From Sansalvadorimonas sp965221135 (GTDB taxonomy: Bacteria > Pseudomonadota > Gammaproteobacteria > Pseudomonadales > Endozoicomonadaceae), in the NCBI GenBank assembly GCA_965221135.1, contig CBDCRZ010000109.1:7625-71624 (forward strand): 64,000 bases of DNA, read 5' to 3'. The notes beneath the pieces were generated by a model that did no database searches, was not told the DNA's origin, and saw only the letters and a program-made list of their open reading frames with translations. The stretch's first letter is position 1; each line of letters begins with the position of its first letter. A program made the translations under genes and the position numbers. This document shows, one piece after another, positions 54,160 to 62,740 of this stretch.

Positions 54160-54774
54160 TTATTTAAGGAGGTCTGTCAGCAGGTCTTTGCGGTATTCCG
54201 CCTGGAACTCAAGACCAAGGCGTTGAGTACGAATGACGGCTTTCAGATCAAACAGCGCTTCATCAAAGTCATCATTAATAATCAGATAGTCGAACTCGCT
54301 GTAGTGAGACATCTCACTGACAGCTTTAGCCATGCGGTGGGCAATAACCTTGTCATCATCCTGGCCGCGACCAGTCAGACGCTGGTGCAGTTCTTTCTGG
54401 GATGGTGGAAGAATAAAGATGCCGATGGCATCCGGCATCAGACGGCGCACCTGCTGGCCGCCCTGCCAGTCGATCTCCAGAATAACGTCTGTTCCCTTCT
54501 CCAGCTGTTCCTCAACCCAGATCTGGGAGGTGCCGTAGAAGTTACTGAACACTTCTGCATGCTCAAGGAAGTTGCCCTTGCCAATCATATGCTGGAAGTT
54601 TTCAACGGAGACGAAGTGGTAATGCTGGCCATTCACTTCTCCGGGACGCATGTCGCGGGTGGTATGGGAGACAGACACCGTAATGTGGCGGGTGGTTTTC
54701 ACCAGCTCGGTAACCAGACTGGTTTTACCAGCGCCGGAAGGGGCTGCAATTATGTAGAGGGTGCCTTTGCTCAT
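54160..54774 (-). CDS. gmk: Guanylate kinase
   Basis: GMP to GDP kinase. The P-loop is APSGAGKTSLV; SHTTRDMRPGEVNGQHYHFV is the GMP-binding region, followed by EVFSNFYGTSQ and ILEIDWQGGQQVR. I start it at 54774 (MSKGTLYIIAAPSGAGK, 204 aa); the frame continues to 54810 but the family begins here. The ribosome site is weak. In related bacteria rpoZ follows at once; here it is separated by the POT-like and P-loop genes. Confidence 0.95.
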   Translation of the reverse strand: MSKGTLYIIAAPSGAGKTSLVTELVKTTRHITVSVSHTTRDMRPGEVNGQHYHFVSVENFQHMIGKGNFLEHAEVFSNFYGTSQIWVEEQLEKGTDVILEIDWQGGQQVRRLMPDAIGIFILPPSQKELHQRLTGRGQDDDKVIAHRMAKAVSEMSHYSEFDYLIINDDFDEALFDLKAVIRTQRLGLEFQAEYRKDLLTDLLK

Positions 54775-54836
54775 GATCCGCTTTTTTATGAAACGATAAT
54801 TGCAATTCATTATAAGGCTGTGAGTGGGGGAGCGTC

Positions 54837-54975
54837 ATGCTTAACTTTTCAGGTTACGCTTTTTTTGAACAGGCGGCGGTATTCTGCCGCCTGATATTGG
54901 CAGAGGCTCCTCGTTGAGCAGGGCCGTAAACATGGGGGTTCAACAACCTGATGCCATATCCTGCTTACCTGAATG
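54837..54975. repeat. Diverged direct repeat downstream of the first secreted paralog (copy 1)
   Basis: This stretch (starting ATGCTTAACTTTTCAGGTT) is closely similar to 56452-56600 in the same order and orientation relative to the adjacent paralogous genes, including CTCCTCGTTGAGCAGGGC. It shows that the duplication that made the two genes included their 3' flank. Confidence 0.8.
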
Positions 54976-54978
54976 TTG

Positions 54979-56247
54979 TCAGGATCTTTTGTATTTCAGG
55001 AACCCTGGAAGAGGGTTAGGGTTAACTTTGAAGCCTGAGACTTTCTGTAATGGAGAAACGGCCGATTTACGGTAGCGTAGCCCGGCACAGGCACTGATGT
55101 CTTTATCATTACTGAAAAGATTCTTTGCATTCTCGAAAGCACCCTTCAGGCCAATAGGTCTGGGAGGTTGCTTCTCGGCCCTCCGGAGCCAGTTGTCGAC
55201 ATATTCAAGTGCAATGCACTGGGGCGCAGTTCCTCTTTGTTTCAATGTTTGATGGGCTGTCCAGGCGGACATGAGTGCGAGTGAGGGAATAGATATTGCT
55301 CCAAAAGGCTGGGGCACCGGCAGTGGCGACAGATAGTTCAGGCCAAGTTCTAATCCGCTCCCTAAAACAGCGCCTGCGCCTGCGCCGGCAAGCCCACCCC
55401 TGATAGCACTGTTGAAAGGAGGATCCTGCGCGATAATAACCGTTGATGCTGATGACGTATCTTGTATTCTTGTAGACAGATATCTGGGAGAATTTTTAAT
55501 GAGTGAGGAGAAGGATCTATCGAGTCGAAGAATCTTCTCACCCAATGAAAGAGTCGACGTGGGGTTGCTGATATCTATCAGGGAAAGGGTGGCTGTTTCG
55601 GGCGTGTTTCGAATATAGCTGACATCGATCAGTACTAAGGGAAGAGACCCCGGACCCACATATTTTTTATCGTAGAGGCCGATGGTCAGTATGAGAGCAT
55701 CCTCGTTTATATATGTTGTATTTTCATAGCGGGTTAAGTAATCATTTTCTGAATCTTTTTGTTGGCTAACCTCGGGGAGCCTAAAGCTGGTGGAGGTGAA
55801 TGAACCCCCTTTAAAGTTATAAGCAAGGAATAAAGATTTGGCGATGCTGGCCCAGAAGGCCAGGCTGGTTGAGCTGTATAGGATACTCTTCTCTGGGGGT
55901 GTTTCTGCAGAGGTGCTCATGTAATCCACGAGAGGCTCTGCGATGATCTTATAAAGTGAAATATCCCAGTTGTTATCTTTGGGCACTTGGTCACGTATAT
56001 ACTCCAGCAGGGTCTGGGAGAATCCTGTTGATCTACGATCATCGTCTGTCTCGTTGCTGTGCGAAAATTCTGGTGTGCCACTGTCTAAATTAGTGAGCAC
56101 TACACCAGTGTCCTGATGCTGAATAAAAATTCTGGCATCGGAACCGCCCCAGGTTGCATCTGACAACAGTGTTGAAACAATAAGTGATATCAGAGCAAGT
56201 ATTCGCCAGTCTGTGAAGGGTGAGGGAATGTTTACATGCCGGGCCAT
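54979..56247 (-). CDS. Secreted/membrane protein of unknown function, paralog 2 of 2
   Basis: Not a family I know. The 422-aa protein starts MARHVNIPSPFTDWR, followed by a signal-peptide-like hydrophobic stretch (ILALISLIVSTLLSDATWG). Near residue 285 is a Gly/Ala-rich hydrophobic hairpin (GGLAGAGAGAVLGSGLELGL). The C-terminus is basic. It is a clear paralog of the next gene, sharing SLAFWASIAKSLFLAYNF-like, IDVSYIRNTPE and AHQTLKQRGTA blocks. Base composition and content suggest accessory, possibly horizontally gained, DNA. Possible exported effector or envelope protein; no activity can be inferred. Confidence 0.72.
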   Translation of the reverse strand: MARHVNIPSPFTDWRILALISLIVSTLLSDATWGGSDARIFIQHQDTGVVLTNLDSGTPEFSHSNETDDDRRSTGFSQTLLEYIRDQVPKDNNWDISLYKIIAEPLVDYMSTSAETPPEKSILYSSTSLAFWASIAKSLFLAYNFKGGSFTSTSFRLPEVSQQKDSENDYLTRYENTTYINEDALILTIGLYDKKYVGPGSLPLVLIDVSYIRNTPETATLSLIDISNPTSTLSLGEKILRLDRSFSSLIKNSPRYLSTRIQDTSSASTVIIAQDPPFNSAIRGGLAGAGAGAVLGSGLELGLNYLSPLPVPQPFGAISIPSLALMSAWTAHQTLKQRGTAPQCIALEYVDNWLRRAEKQPPRPIGLKGAFENAKNLFSNDKDISACAGLRYRKSAVSPLQKVSGFKVNPNPLPGFLKYKRS

Positions 56248-56606
56248 ATCGCGCCCCTATTGAATGGATAGAGCGCTACAGCATAGACAATATTCGAAAT
56301 CTGATAGTGGACTGTCGTGTTTAGGATAGGTTGATCAGGCCAGACCGTGCAGTAAGAAGAGGTTGTATGAAAAGGGTGCCTTTGTTTATGATCTGCTTGT
56401 TATATAGACGTCAGTCGTAGCTCGTCATAAGAAGGATAACTGCCAGGCATCATGCTTAACTTTTCAGGTTGCGCCTTTTTTGAAAAGGCAGCTTCGAAAA
56501 GGCGGCGATATTCCTCCGCCTGATATTGGCTGGGCTCCTCGTTGAGCAGGGCAGTAAATATGAGGGTTTAACAGCCTGATGCTATATCCTGCTGCCCTGA
56601 GTGTTG
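56248..56606. other. Intergenic region between the paralogs, with copy 2 of the flank repeat
   Basis: No gene seen. From 56452 to 56600 it repeats 54837-54975 with substitutions and a short insertion (an extra AAAAGGC block). The rest holds the upstream region of the second paralog, with AGGGGCGC before its ATG. Confidence 0.7.
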
Positions 56607-57884
56607 TCAGGATTTCTTTTGTTTCCAGAGTCCTGGAAGTGGGTGAGGGGCAACGTTGAAGCCTGAGATGTTCTGTACTGAAGAAATCGCTGTTTTACGA
56701 TAACGCAGCCCGGCATGGGCACTGATTCTTTGGCCATTAATGAAGAGATCTTTTGCATTTTCGTAAACACCCTTCAGACCAATAGGATTGGGAGATTGCT
56801 CTTCGGCCTCTCTAAGCCAGATGTCGACATAGTCAATTGCAGTGCATTGAGAAGCAGTGTCTCTTTGTTTCAAGGTTTGCTGGGCTGTCAAGGCGGACAT
56901 GGCTACGAGTGTGGGTATAGTTATTATTCCAGAAGGCTGGAGCGTCGATAGTGGCGACAAAAAATTCATACCCAATTCTAATCCCCTCCCTAAAACCGCT
57001 CCAGTGCCTGCGCCAACAAGCGCACCCCAGACAGCACTGTCGCAGGGGGTAGCCTGGGTAAGACTCACCTTTGATTCTTCTCTTTCCACTGTTGTAGATA
57101 GGTACCTGAGTGAACTCCTGAAGGCCGATTCGAGGGCTCTGTCGATTTGAGCAAGCTTATCTTTCCATGAGAGAGAGAGCTCAGGACTGCTGATATCTAT
57201 CAGAAAGAGGGTTTCTTTATCTGGCGTGTTTCGAAGATAGGCTACATCAATCATCGCTAAGGGAAGGGATTTTTGCTTATCGTAAAGACCGAAGGTCAGT
57301 ATGAGGGCGTTGTCGTCCATGTAAACTAATTTTTCATAGCGGGTGATGTAACCACTGTCTGGATCTGTTTGATGGGTAGTTTCGGGGATCTGCAAGTCAG
57401 AGGGGGTGAATGAACTTCCTGTAAAGTTATAAGCAAGACGTAAAGACCTGGCAATGCTGGCCCAGAAGCTTTGGCTGGTTGAGCTGTAAAGGAGACTTTT
57501 TTCTGGCGGTGTTTCTGACGAGTCGTCCATGTAATTTACGAGAGGCTCTGCAATAGCCTGATGAAGATGAGGTGAGGAATCCCAGTTGGTATTTTCAATC
57601 CATAGGCCACGTATATAGGTACGCACATACTGAGTGGGTGACTCAGATTGGGGATTTTCAGCTCCTGTTTTAAGTCTATCTTCTGTCTCTGCTCTGTACG
57701 AAAATACTGGCGAGCCACTTTCTTCATTAGAGATCTCTATGCCGGTGTCCCAGTGCTGGATATAAATTTTAGCACCGTTAACGCCCCAGGCAGCATCTGC
57801 CAATAATGTTGAAACTATAAGTGATGCCAGAGCGAGCATCCGCCAGTCTATGATTGGTGAGGCAATGCCTGAATGCCGGGCCAT
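56607..57884 (-). CDS. Secreted/membrane protein of unknown function, paralog 1 of 2
   Basis: Paralog of the preceding gene. I begin it at 57884 (MARHSGIASPIIDWRM) by comparison with the other copy; CAGGGGC lies upstream, and an adjacent ATG at 57887 is equally possible. The open frame to 58079 is unlikely to be used. The 425-aa protein has a signal-peptide-like segment (LALASLIVSTLLADAAWG), the WGALVGAGTGAVLGRGLEL hairpin and the VAMSALTAQQTLKQRDTA block. Roughly half the residues agree with its paralog by eye. It lies 91 bp downstream of the methyltransferase gene, perhaps in one transcript. Confidence 0.72.
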   Translation of the reverse strand: MARHSGIASPIIDWRMLALASLIVSTLLADAAWGVNGAKIYIQHWDTGIEISNEESGSPVFSYRAETEDRLKTGAENPQSESPTQYVRTYIRGLWIENTNWDSSPHLHQAIAEPLVNYMDDSSETPPEKSLLYSSTSQSFWASIARSLRLAYNFTGSSFTPSDLQIPETTHQTDPDSGYITRYEKLVYMDDNALILTFGLYDKQKSLPLAMIDVAYLRNTPDKETLFLIDISSPELSLSWKDKLAQIDRALESAFRSSLRYLSTTVEREESKVSLTQATPCDSAVWGALVGAGTGAVLGRGLELGMNFLSPLSTLQPSGIITIPTLVAMSALTAQQTLKQRDTASQCTAIDYVDIWLREAEEQSPNPIGLKGVYENAKDLFINGQRISAHAGLRYRKTAISSVQNISGFNVAPHPLPGLWKQKKS

Positions 57885-57975
57885 CATATTGTGCCCCTGG
57901 ATGTGATGGAAAAGAGCGCTATAGCATAGACAATATGTTGAGAACTGCTTGTCGACTGACGTGTGCAGCAGGCTT

Positions 57976-59169
57976 TTAAAGCTCCGAATGAGCATTGGAG
58001 GAGGGGAACACATTTTCCTTTTTCTTGCTAAGTACAACGAGAATATTCTCAGAGCCAATATCCCCATAATCCCGGACACTTTCTATCAAGGCATTTTTAT
58101 GGGTATACACATCTTCCTTAAAATATCTCTCATCCAAACCAAAAGACACTTCCGTTCCCGGCTGCCGGCTTGAAATGAAAACCAGAGTCCACATGCCCTG
58201 AGTTCTCTTAGTCAGCTCAATAAGTAAGTCAATAATCTGTTTCCTGGGTATTACAGGAAAGTATTGAAGAAGATACACATTTCTCTTTGGGTATTTCTTG
58301 ATGGCATCAAGGGCTGATATTTTCTCAACATGCTTATAACCCGGGTAAGCAGGATTACTATCTGTCGCTAATATATTCACTCTGCGCAGGCTTAACAGGT
58401 GCGCCTGGTAACCATTTCCCGCCCCCAGTTCAAGAACATTATCTGATGTTATCTTCGGTACGTTCCTGAGTATCCAGTCTGTTGTCTCAAGAGATGTCCA
58501 CTGATGATAAAAATCATAAAAAAAGTTAAGAAGGGTTACGGTGCCGCCTATTATATGAAGACCTTCATCGGCTGCGGCGCCTGGCCGTTTTTCCATTCTC
58601 GTGTCTATGCTTTCCTCAACTCTCCCTATGACAACGGATTTATTATTCGTCAGCTTCTTAAAATCAGGGGTTTTCTCAAGGGGAATTCTATAAGCCATGC
58701 TATAGAAGTCATGAGCCATACGGTCAAGCTTAGCTTCATCTAAACCGACATATTCCTTCAGACTTTCTTTAGATAACTGCAACATAAACAGCAGCGCATA
58801 GGTATAGATTCTGATTTGTCTGAAAGGGTTTTTGTAGTCTTTTTTGTTTGAATTGATGATGTCTATGATGTGATTCAGGCCTTGTTCTTCACATTTACGC
58901 AAGAAGTCACCAACTTCTCTCATTTCTTTAGCAGAGAAGCGCTGCTCCATATCCTTAACATAATCATCCACACTGTGGCCTTTATAAGGCAGCCTGTACC
59001 CCAGGCACTTCTCTTTTTCCTTGCGCAGGCATTCTTTATTTTTTTGCAGATCATTTTCCTGATTTGCATTACTGCCATAGCTGTTCATAGAGGTAAAAAC
59101 AGTGGCAATCATAATTGCAGGAATGAGACGAATACACGTCTTCAGGATTGTTTGTATTCTTGAAACCAC
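57976..59169 (-). CDS. Signal-peptide-bearing SAM-dependent methyltransferase-like protein
   Basis: The 397-aa protein starts with a hydrophobic leader (residues 11-30, CIRLIPAIMIATVFTSMNSY), a possible signal peptide. Residues 245-254 (VLELGAGNGY) match motif I of class I methyltransferases, and the acidic end of strand 2 is in ILATDSNP (Asp270). A Lys/Glu-rich helical N-terminal half of about 200 residues is not recognised. A methyltransferase with an export signal is odd because SAM is cytoplasmic; export into a host cell is one explanation, and membrane anchoring another. Target unknown. Confidence 0.72.
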   Translation of the reverse strand: MVSRIQTILKTCIRLIPAIMIATVFTSMNSYGSNANQENDLQKNKECLRKEKEKCLGYRLPYKGHSVDDYVKDMEQRFSAKEMREVGDFLRKCEEQGLNHIIDIINSNKKDYKNPFRQIRIYTYALLFMLQLSKESLKEYVGLDEAKLDRMAHDFYSMAYRIPLEKTPDFKKLTNNKSVVIGRVEESIDTRMEKRPGAAADEGLHIIGGTVTLLNFFYDFYHQWTSLETTDWILRNVPKITSDNVLELGAGNGYQAHLLSLRRVNILATDSNPAYPGYKHVEKISALDAIKKYPKRNVYLLQYFPVIPRKQIIDLLIELTKRTQGMWTLVFISSRQPGTEVSFGLDERYFKEDVYTHKNALIESVRDYGDIGSENILVVLSKKKENVFPSSNAHSEL

Positions 59170-59458
59170 AGGGATTTTTCTCTAGTTATTTACAGCTTTC
59201 TCAAAGCCTCCATTGGATTGCTGATACCGGGCAGAGTTCAGGCAGAACGCTAACAAGCAGGCCAGAACAGTAGACAACAAGACACCTGCTCAGTTTCATT
59301 GTCTTCCAGCCCCTGACAAAGCAGTTAACAAAGCTGAGTTTTTCTGAACTTCAGCCTGCCGAAAAGCGTCTCTGTTACTGATGGCGTTAGCAGTTCTGCT
59401 CATCAAGAACACTCACCAAGGGCACTTATTTCAAGACAACTTATCAAGAGAAAGCCAA

Positions 59459-61060
59459 ATGGACAGATTGACAACGGCTACGGCAGCTATGAATACGGGC
59501 GGGCAGGCACCTCGGGCCGGCGCTGCACGAAGACCTCCCACCAGGGCGGCCGTCACTTCCCTCCCTTTTGAAAACAGGGCCGGGAAACAACTATGGTTAC
59601 TGGTGCCGTCGTCAGCAACATTTATAAAGACAGAATGTCCTGTCTGTTATGGAGATAAAATCACCGCAAGATCTATATGCAAAGCAATGGGGCACGTTGT
59701 TTGCGCAGACTGTGTGGAGAGACTGCCCCCAGGTTGCCCTGAATGCGGGCAGGTGCCAAAGGAGGAAGAGATTCGGAAAAATCAGATTGAGCTGAACAGA
59801 TTGCTGGCTAATACCAAAATCCAATGCCAGACGTGTGACTTTACAGGGGATTACTCCTCCCGCGAGGCGCATATTGATTGTTTGGATACCCCAGCTCCCG
59901 CCCCAGCTCCCACCCCAGCTCCCACCCCAGCTCCCACTCCCGCAGTTTCAGACACTTCTCGCAGAGCTGTACCAGAGGTCGCAGATAACCGGCAACAGCG
60001 CCATCTCCCAGAGCCTCTTCGCACGGGAAATGCAGCCGGTCTGCAGGTTCAGGAAAGAAGAGGTTATGTTGATGGCCCCTATGCGAGAGTGTTACAAGCC
60101 GTGAACAAGGATCTGATAGATCTCAAAGTCATCAGGGATGATATGATTGGTTTGCAACCCCCGGAATGGATGAATGCGCGTGCCGCTGATTTCAGCCGGG
60201 AGCTGACAAGCATTGAGTCTTATGATCGTCCTTATCGGTGGAAGGCTAATCTGCTCGGCAAAGCCATGCACCATGATGATTTGGCAAAACTGCTTATATC
60301 AGCCATTTATATCCATAAAGATGAGTCGCTCTCCTGTGGTGAGGTCTGGGAGGATTATTGTAAGTCCCATATTTCTGAACGCGATCTGTTCAGAAACGAG
60401 CCTCTTAACGAATATCACCAGCAGCGCTATTGCGAACAGCCCCGGACCAGAGCCTGGCAGCCTGTCCCACAGCACCCTGGATACGGCGGTCAACCCTACG
60501 CAGTTACTCAGGGCGTTACGGGGTATCCTCCACGCGCCATCAACCGTTCTGCGAGAAACACATCAGCTGTTGTCAGAAGAGCTCCAGCTGCTCCTGCTGC
60601 AGCCCCCCTGGCGAGCTCCGGTGGTTTCCAGCCAGCAGTTCAGCGCGCCAGCTCTCAGTATCAGACTCAGTTCCCCCAAAATTGGCTGCAAAACAATTAT
60701 CCAGCCTTCGTGAGAAGCCTTGGTTTATTAAACCAGGATCAGATGTGTGTCCTCAGTACTGAATTGCATAAGCAAAAACTGTTAACCGGCTCGGAGCAAC
60801 AACTGCTGGCATCCCCTTTTATTACTTCCAATGATAAAGCTTGTCGGCTCGAGATGATATTGAACAGTAAAGGGGCCAGCATGCCCTGGCGCCTGCTGCT
60901 CGCGCTTTGTCAGTTTATTCTTCGTCAGGGTACTGCGGATAATCTTCTCGTCATGAAGCAGCTGGTCAGAACTCTCTATAACGCGCAAGGCGCGCATGAA
61001 GTATTTTCTGCTGATGAGGAAGTGACCCGTCTGGTGACTCAGGCCACAGCCGGGGTCTGA
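59459..61060 (+). CDS. RING-type zinc finger protein with TRAF-like finger and CARD-like C-terminus
   Basis: Eukaryotic-like layout in 533 aa. Residues 60-96 form a RING finger: Cys60, Cys63, Cys74, His79, Cys82, Cys85, Cys93, Cys96, near the C3HC4 pattern but with four residues between Cys74 and His79. Residues 123-141 (CQTC...H..C) resemble a TRAF-type finger. A Pro/Ala repeat (145-162) and Arg/Pro-rich linkers follow. Residues 408-490 read like a CARD/death-fold: LLTGSEQQLLASPFITSNDK, then a Leu-rich helix and KGASMPWRLLLALCQ. Residues 205-305 might be a second helical bundle. Likely an E3 ubiquitin-ligase mimic acting in a host cell. The start at 59459 (MDRLTTATAAM) is preferred to 59381; neither has a strong ribosome site. 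Confidence 0.78.
   Translation: MDRLTTATAAMNTGGQAPRAGAARRPPTRAAVTSLPFENRAGKQLWLLVPSSATFIKTECPVCYGDKITARSICKAMGHVVCADCVERLPPGCPECGQVPKEEEIRKNQIELNRLLANTKIQCQTCDFTGDYSSREAHIDCLDTPAPAPAPTPAPTPAPTPAVSDTSRRAVPEVADNRQQRHLPEPLRTGNAAGLQVQERRGYVDGPYARVLQAVNKDLIDLKVIRDDMIGLQPPEWMNARAADFSRELTSIESYDRPYRWKANLLGKAMHHDDLAKLLISAIYIHKDESLSCGEVWEDYCKSHISERDLFRNEPLNEYHQQRYCEQPRTRAWQPVPQHPGYGGQPYAVTQGVTGYPPRAINRSARNTSAVVRRAPAAPAAAPLASSGGFQPAVQRASSQYQTQFPQNWLQNNYPAFVRSLGLLNQDQMCVLSTELHKQKLLTGSEQQLLASPFITSNDKACRLEMILNSKGASMPWRLLLALCQFILRQGTADNLLVMKQLVRTLYNAQGAHEVFSADEEVTRLVTQATAGV
59890..59940 (+). repeat. Low-complexity Pro/Ala-coding repeat
   Basis: CCAGCTCCCRCC-type 12-bp units repeated about four times, encoding PAPA and PTPA, inside the RING protein gene. 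It forms the hinge after the zinc fingers. Confidence 0.85.
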
Positions 61061-61073
61061 GGTGTGCCCTTTA

Positions 61074-62543
61074 TCAGTTCAGTATGACCGCCTCGTCAGC
61101 AATTTTTTGCCATTCCTGCGAGGGGTGGCTGATCCATTGCGGGTAGTCAGTCTCAGAGAAGTATCTGGTGCGATACATACCCTGAAAAATAACGTCTTCA
61201 ACCTCTGTTCTTAATTTATTCAGGGGAGCACAGTCCGGGTCACAGGTCATTGGTGGCAGTCCGTAGGCCATAAGTATGCTATTGACAAGGATGCGCACTA
61301 AACGACCGTTGGCGTCCGGGAAGAGGTGGGAAAACATCAGTTCCTGCCAGCTAAGGGCAAGCTGTTGCACCAGCTCTCTGGCAGTCATAACAGGTTTGAG
61401 ACCTGCTGCCAGTTCTTTGACCGATGTTCGGAACATGGCCTCAAACTCTGAAGCAAACTGGCCCGGCGCAAGGGTGAAAAGCGGATAGCCTTCGTTATAC
61501 TCGTCCATGTTGCTGTATAAGGTGCGCCATTCCCGGTTGGCGCAGGGCTTGTTTTTCGGGCAATAAGCCGTAGCTGAAGTTCTTCCATGAATATCGGGTA
61601 CGTCAAAAGCAAAGAAAAGCTCTTCGTTGGGCTCAACGATGATATTTCTTCTGACATCATCAATAAGTGTCCCCGGCATTTTCAGGTGTACCAGATGAGC
61701 TAATCGCATAGCATCAATGATAAAGAGAAAACGCTCCTGGCAGGCAGTAAAACGGCCATGCCTGCCAATAAAATTTCCACCTTTAAAATCGGATGATGCC
61801 GATAAAAACCTTCCCAGAAAGTCCGCACGCTCGCGCAGCATTTGATAAATATCAGGGTGAAGAATGACCGGCTGGTATGTCTGGGCATCCTGCACTTTGC
61901 CGGAGAGCGGAATGCGGTATCCCCACGTCATGCCGTTCAGGCCTGCCCGTTCTCGTAGACTGGTAAATGTTCCCTGGTTTTCTTCCATGATTTTAGGGGA
62001 CATTTCACAGATATATTGATTAACACCCGGAACGCCGGGTTGTCGGTCCGCAGGCATTTTTGAGGGGAAGGTATAGAGCTGACCGGTCAGCAATTCATAG
62101 ATGACAGCAAGCCGCCTTACAGTGATGCGAGGAACACCCATTCCCCGGTTCAGGTCTTCTGTGAACCAGGCCAGCAGTTTTTTCTGTGCCTGTGTAACCC
62201 GTCGCACGAGTAGCCGTTCATTATCGTTTTGACGACGGAAATAATGCTTGGACAAATAGGTGTGGCCGTTTTCATCCTGCTTGATATTAGACAGGGGAAT
62301 CATCAACCCAAGGGGCGCAGGATGTGCCCTGTAGACATTCATACCCCGTTGAAGAGATTCATGGCTGAAGCTCACAACCTCGTCAGGATCACCTTGCGGA
62401 CAAAGCGGTTCAGGCGTGCTGTTTGAACCGATAGCACATACCTCCAGCCCTTCTGCCGGGAGTAGAGTGGGGCCTGTCAGCAGCAGGGTGCAAAACAGCA
62501 GCCTGATCAGGCCTGAGAATCTGTTGTTATCCGGAAAACCCAT
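61074..62543 (-). CDS. Fic-domain protein with signal peptide
   Basis: The 489-aa protein has a hydrophobic leader (residues 11-30, GLIRLLFCTLLLTGPTLLPA) and a C-terminal Fic core HLFPDANGRLVR (His406, Phe408, Asp410, Asn412, Gly413, Arg414, Arg417), close to HxFx(D/E)GNGRxxR with Ala in place of the first Gly. Fic enzymes transfer AMP or other nucleotide moieties to Ser, Thr or Tyr side chains. The N-terminal 300 residues are unrecognised, with several Cys that fit an exported protein. I see no clear inhibitory (S/T)xxxE(G/N) helix. It converges on the RING gene with 13 bp between stops. Possibly a secreted effector. Confidence 0.85.
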   Translation of the reverse strand: MGFPDNNRFSGLIRLLFCTLLLTGPTLLPAEGLEVCAIGSNSTPEPLCPQGDPDEVVSFSHESLQRGMNVYRAHPAPLGLMIPLSNIKQDENGHTYLSKHYFRRQNDNERLLVRRVTQAQKKLLAWFTEDLNRGMGVPRITVRRLAVIYELLTGQLYTFPSKMPADRQPGVPGVNQYICEMSPKIMEENQGTFTSLRERAGLNGMTWGYRIPLSGKVQDAQTYQPVILHPDIYQMLRERADFLGRFLSASSDFKGGNFIGRHGRFTACQERFLFIIDAMRLAHLVHLKMPGTLIDDVRRNIIVEPNEELFFAFDVPDIHGRTSATAYCPKNKPCANREWRTLYSNMDEYNEGYPLFTLAPGQFASEFEAMFRTSVKELAAGLKPVMTARELVQQLALSWQELMFSHLFPDANGRLVRILVNSILMAYGLPPMTCDPDCAPLNKLRTEVEDVIFQGMYRTRYFSETDYPQWISHPSQEWQKIADEAVILN

Positions 62544-62740
62544 TGTCGAAAACCTTTCTACTCACGCAAACTACAATAGGGCGTGAAAAAGGGTTCAAAG
62601 TTGCAGGAAAGTAAGATGAGCTGATAGGTGTGTTATTCATGGTTCATGTCGCTGACTCTAACCACTATGTCACGCCAGCCGGGAATTTCTGTGTTCTGTG
62701 CAGTCTGAGTCACTGTGTTTGATGTAAAAGAGAGTCAGTT

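Noticed and set aside
54870..54893. GC-rich hairpin (CAGGCGGC with GCCGCCTG) as a terminator
   Set aside because: No T-run follows it on either strand; it may be part of the duplicated flank instead.
62645..62690. On the reverse strand, text like the 5' half of a tRNA (TAGTGGTTAGAG near a D-loop-like stretch)
   Set aside because: No anticodon stem, T-arm or acceptor pairing can be built with the flanking bases; probably chance.
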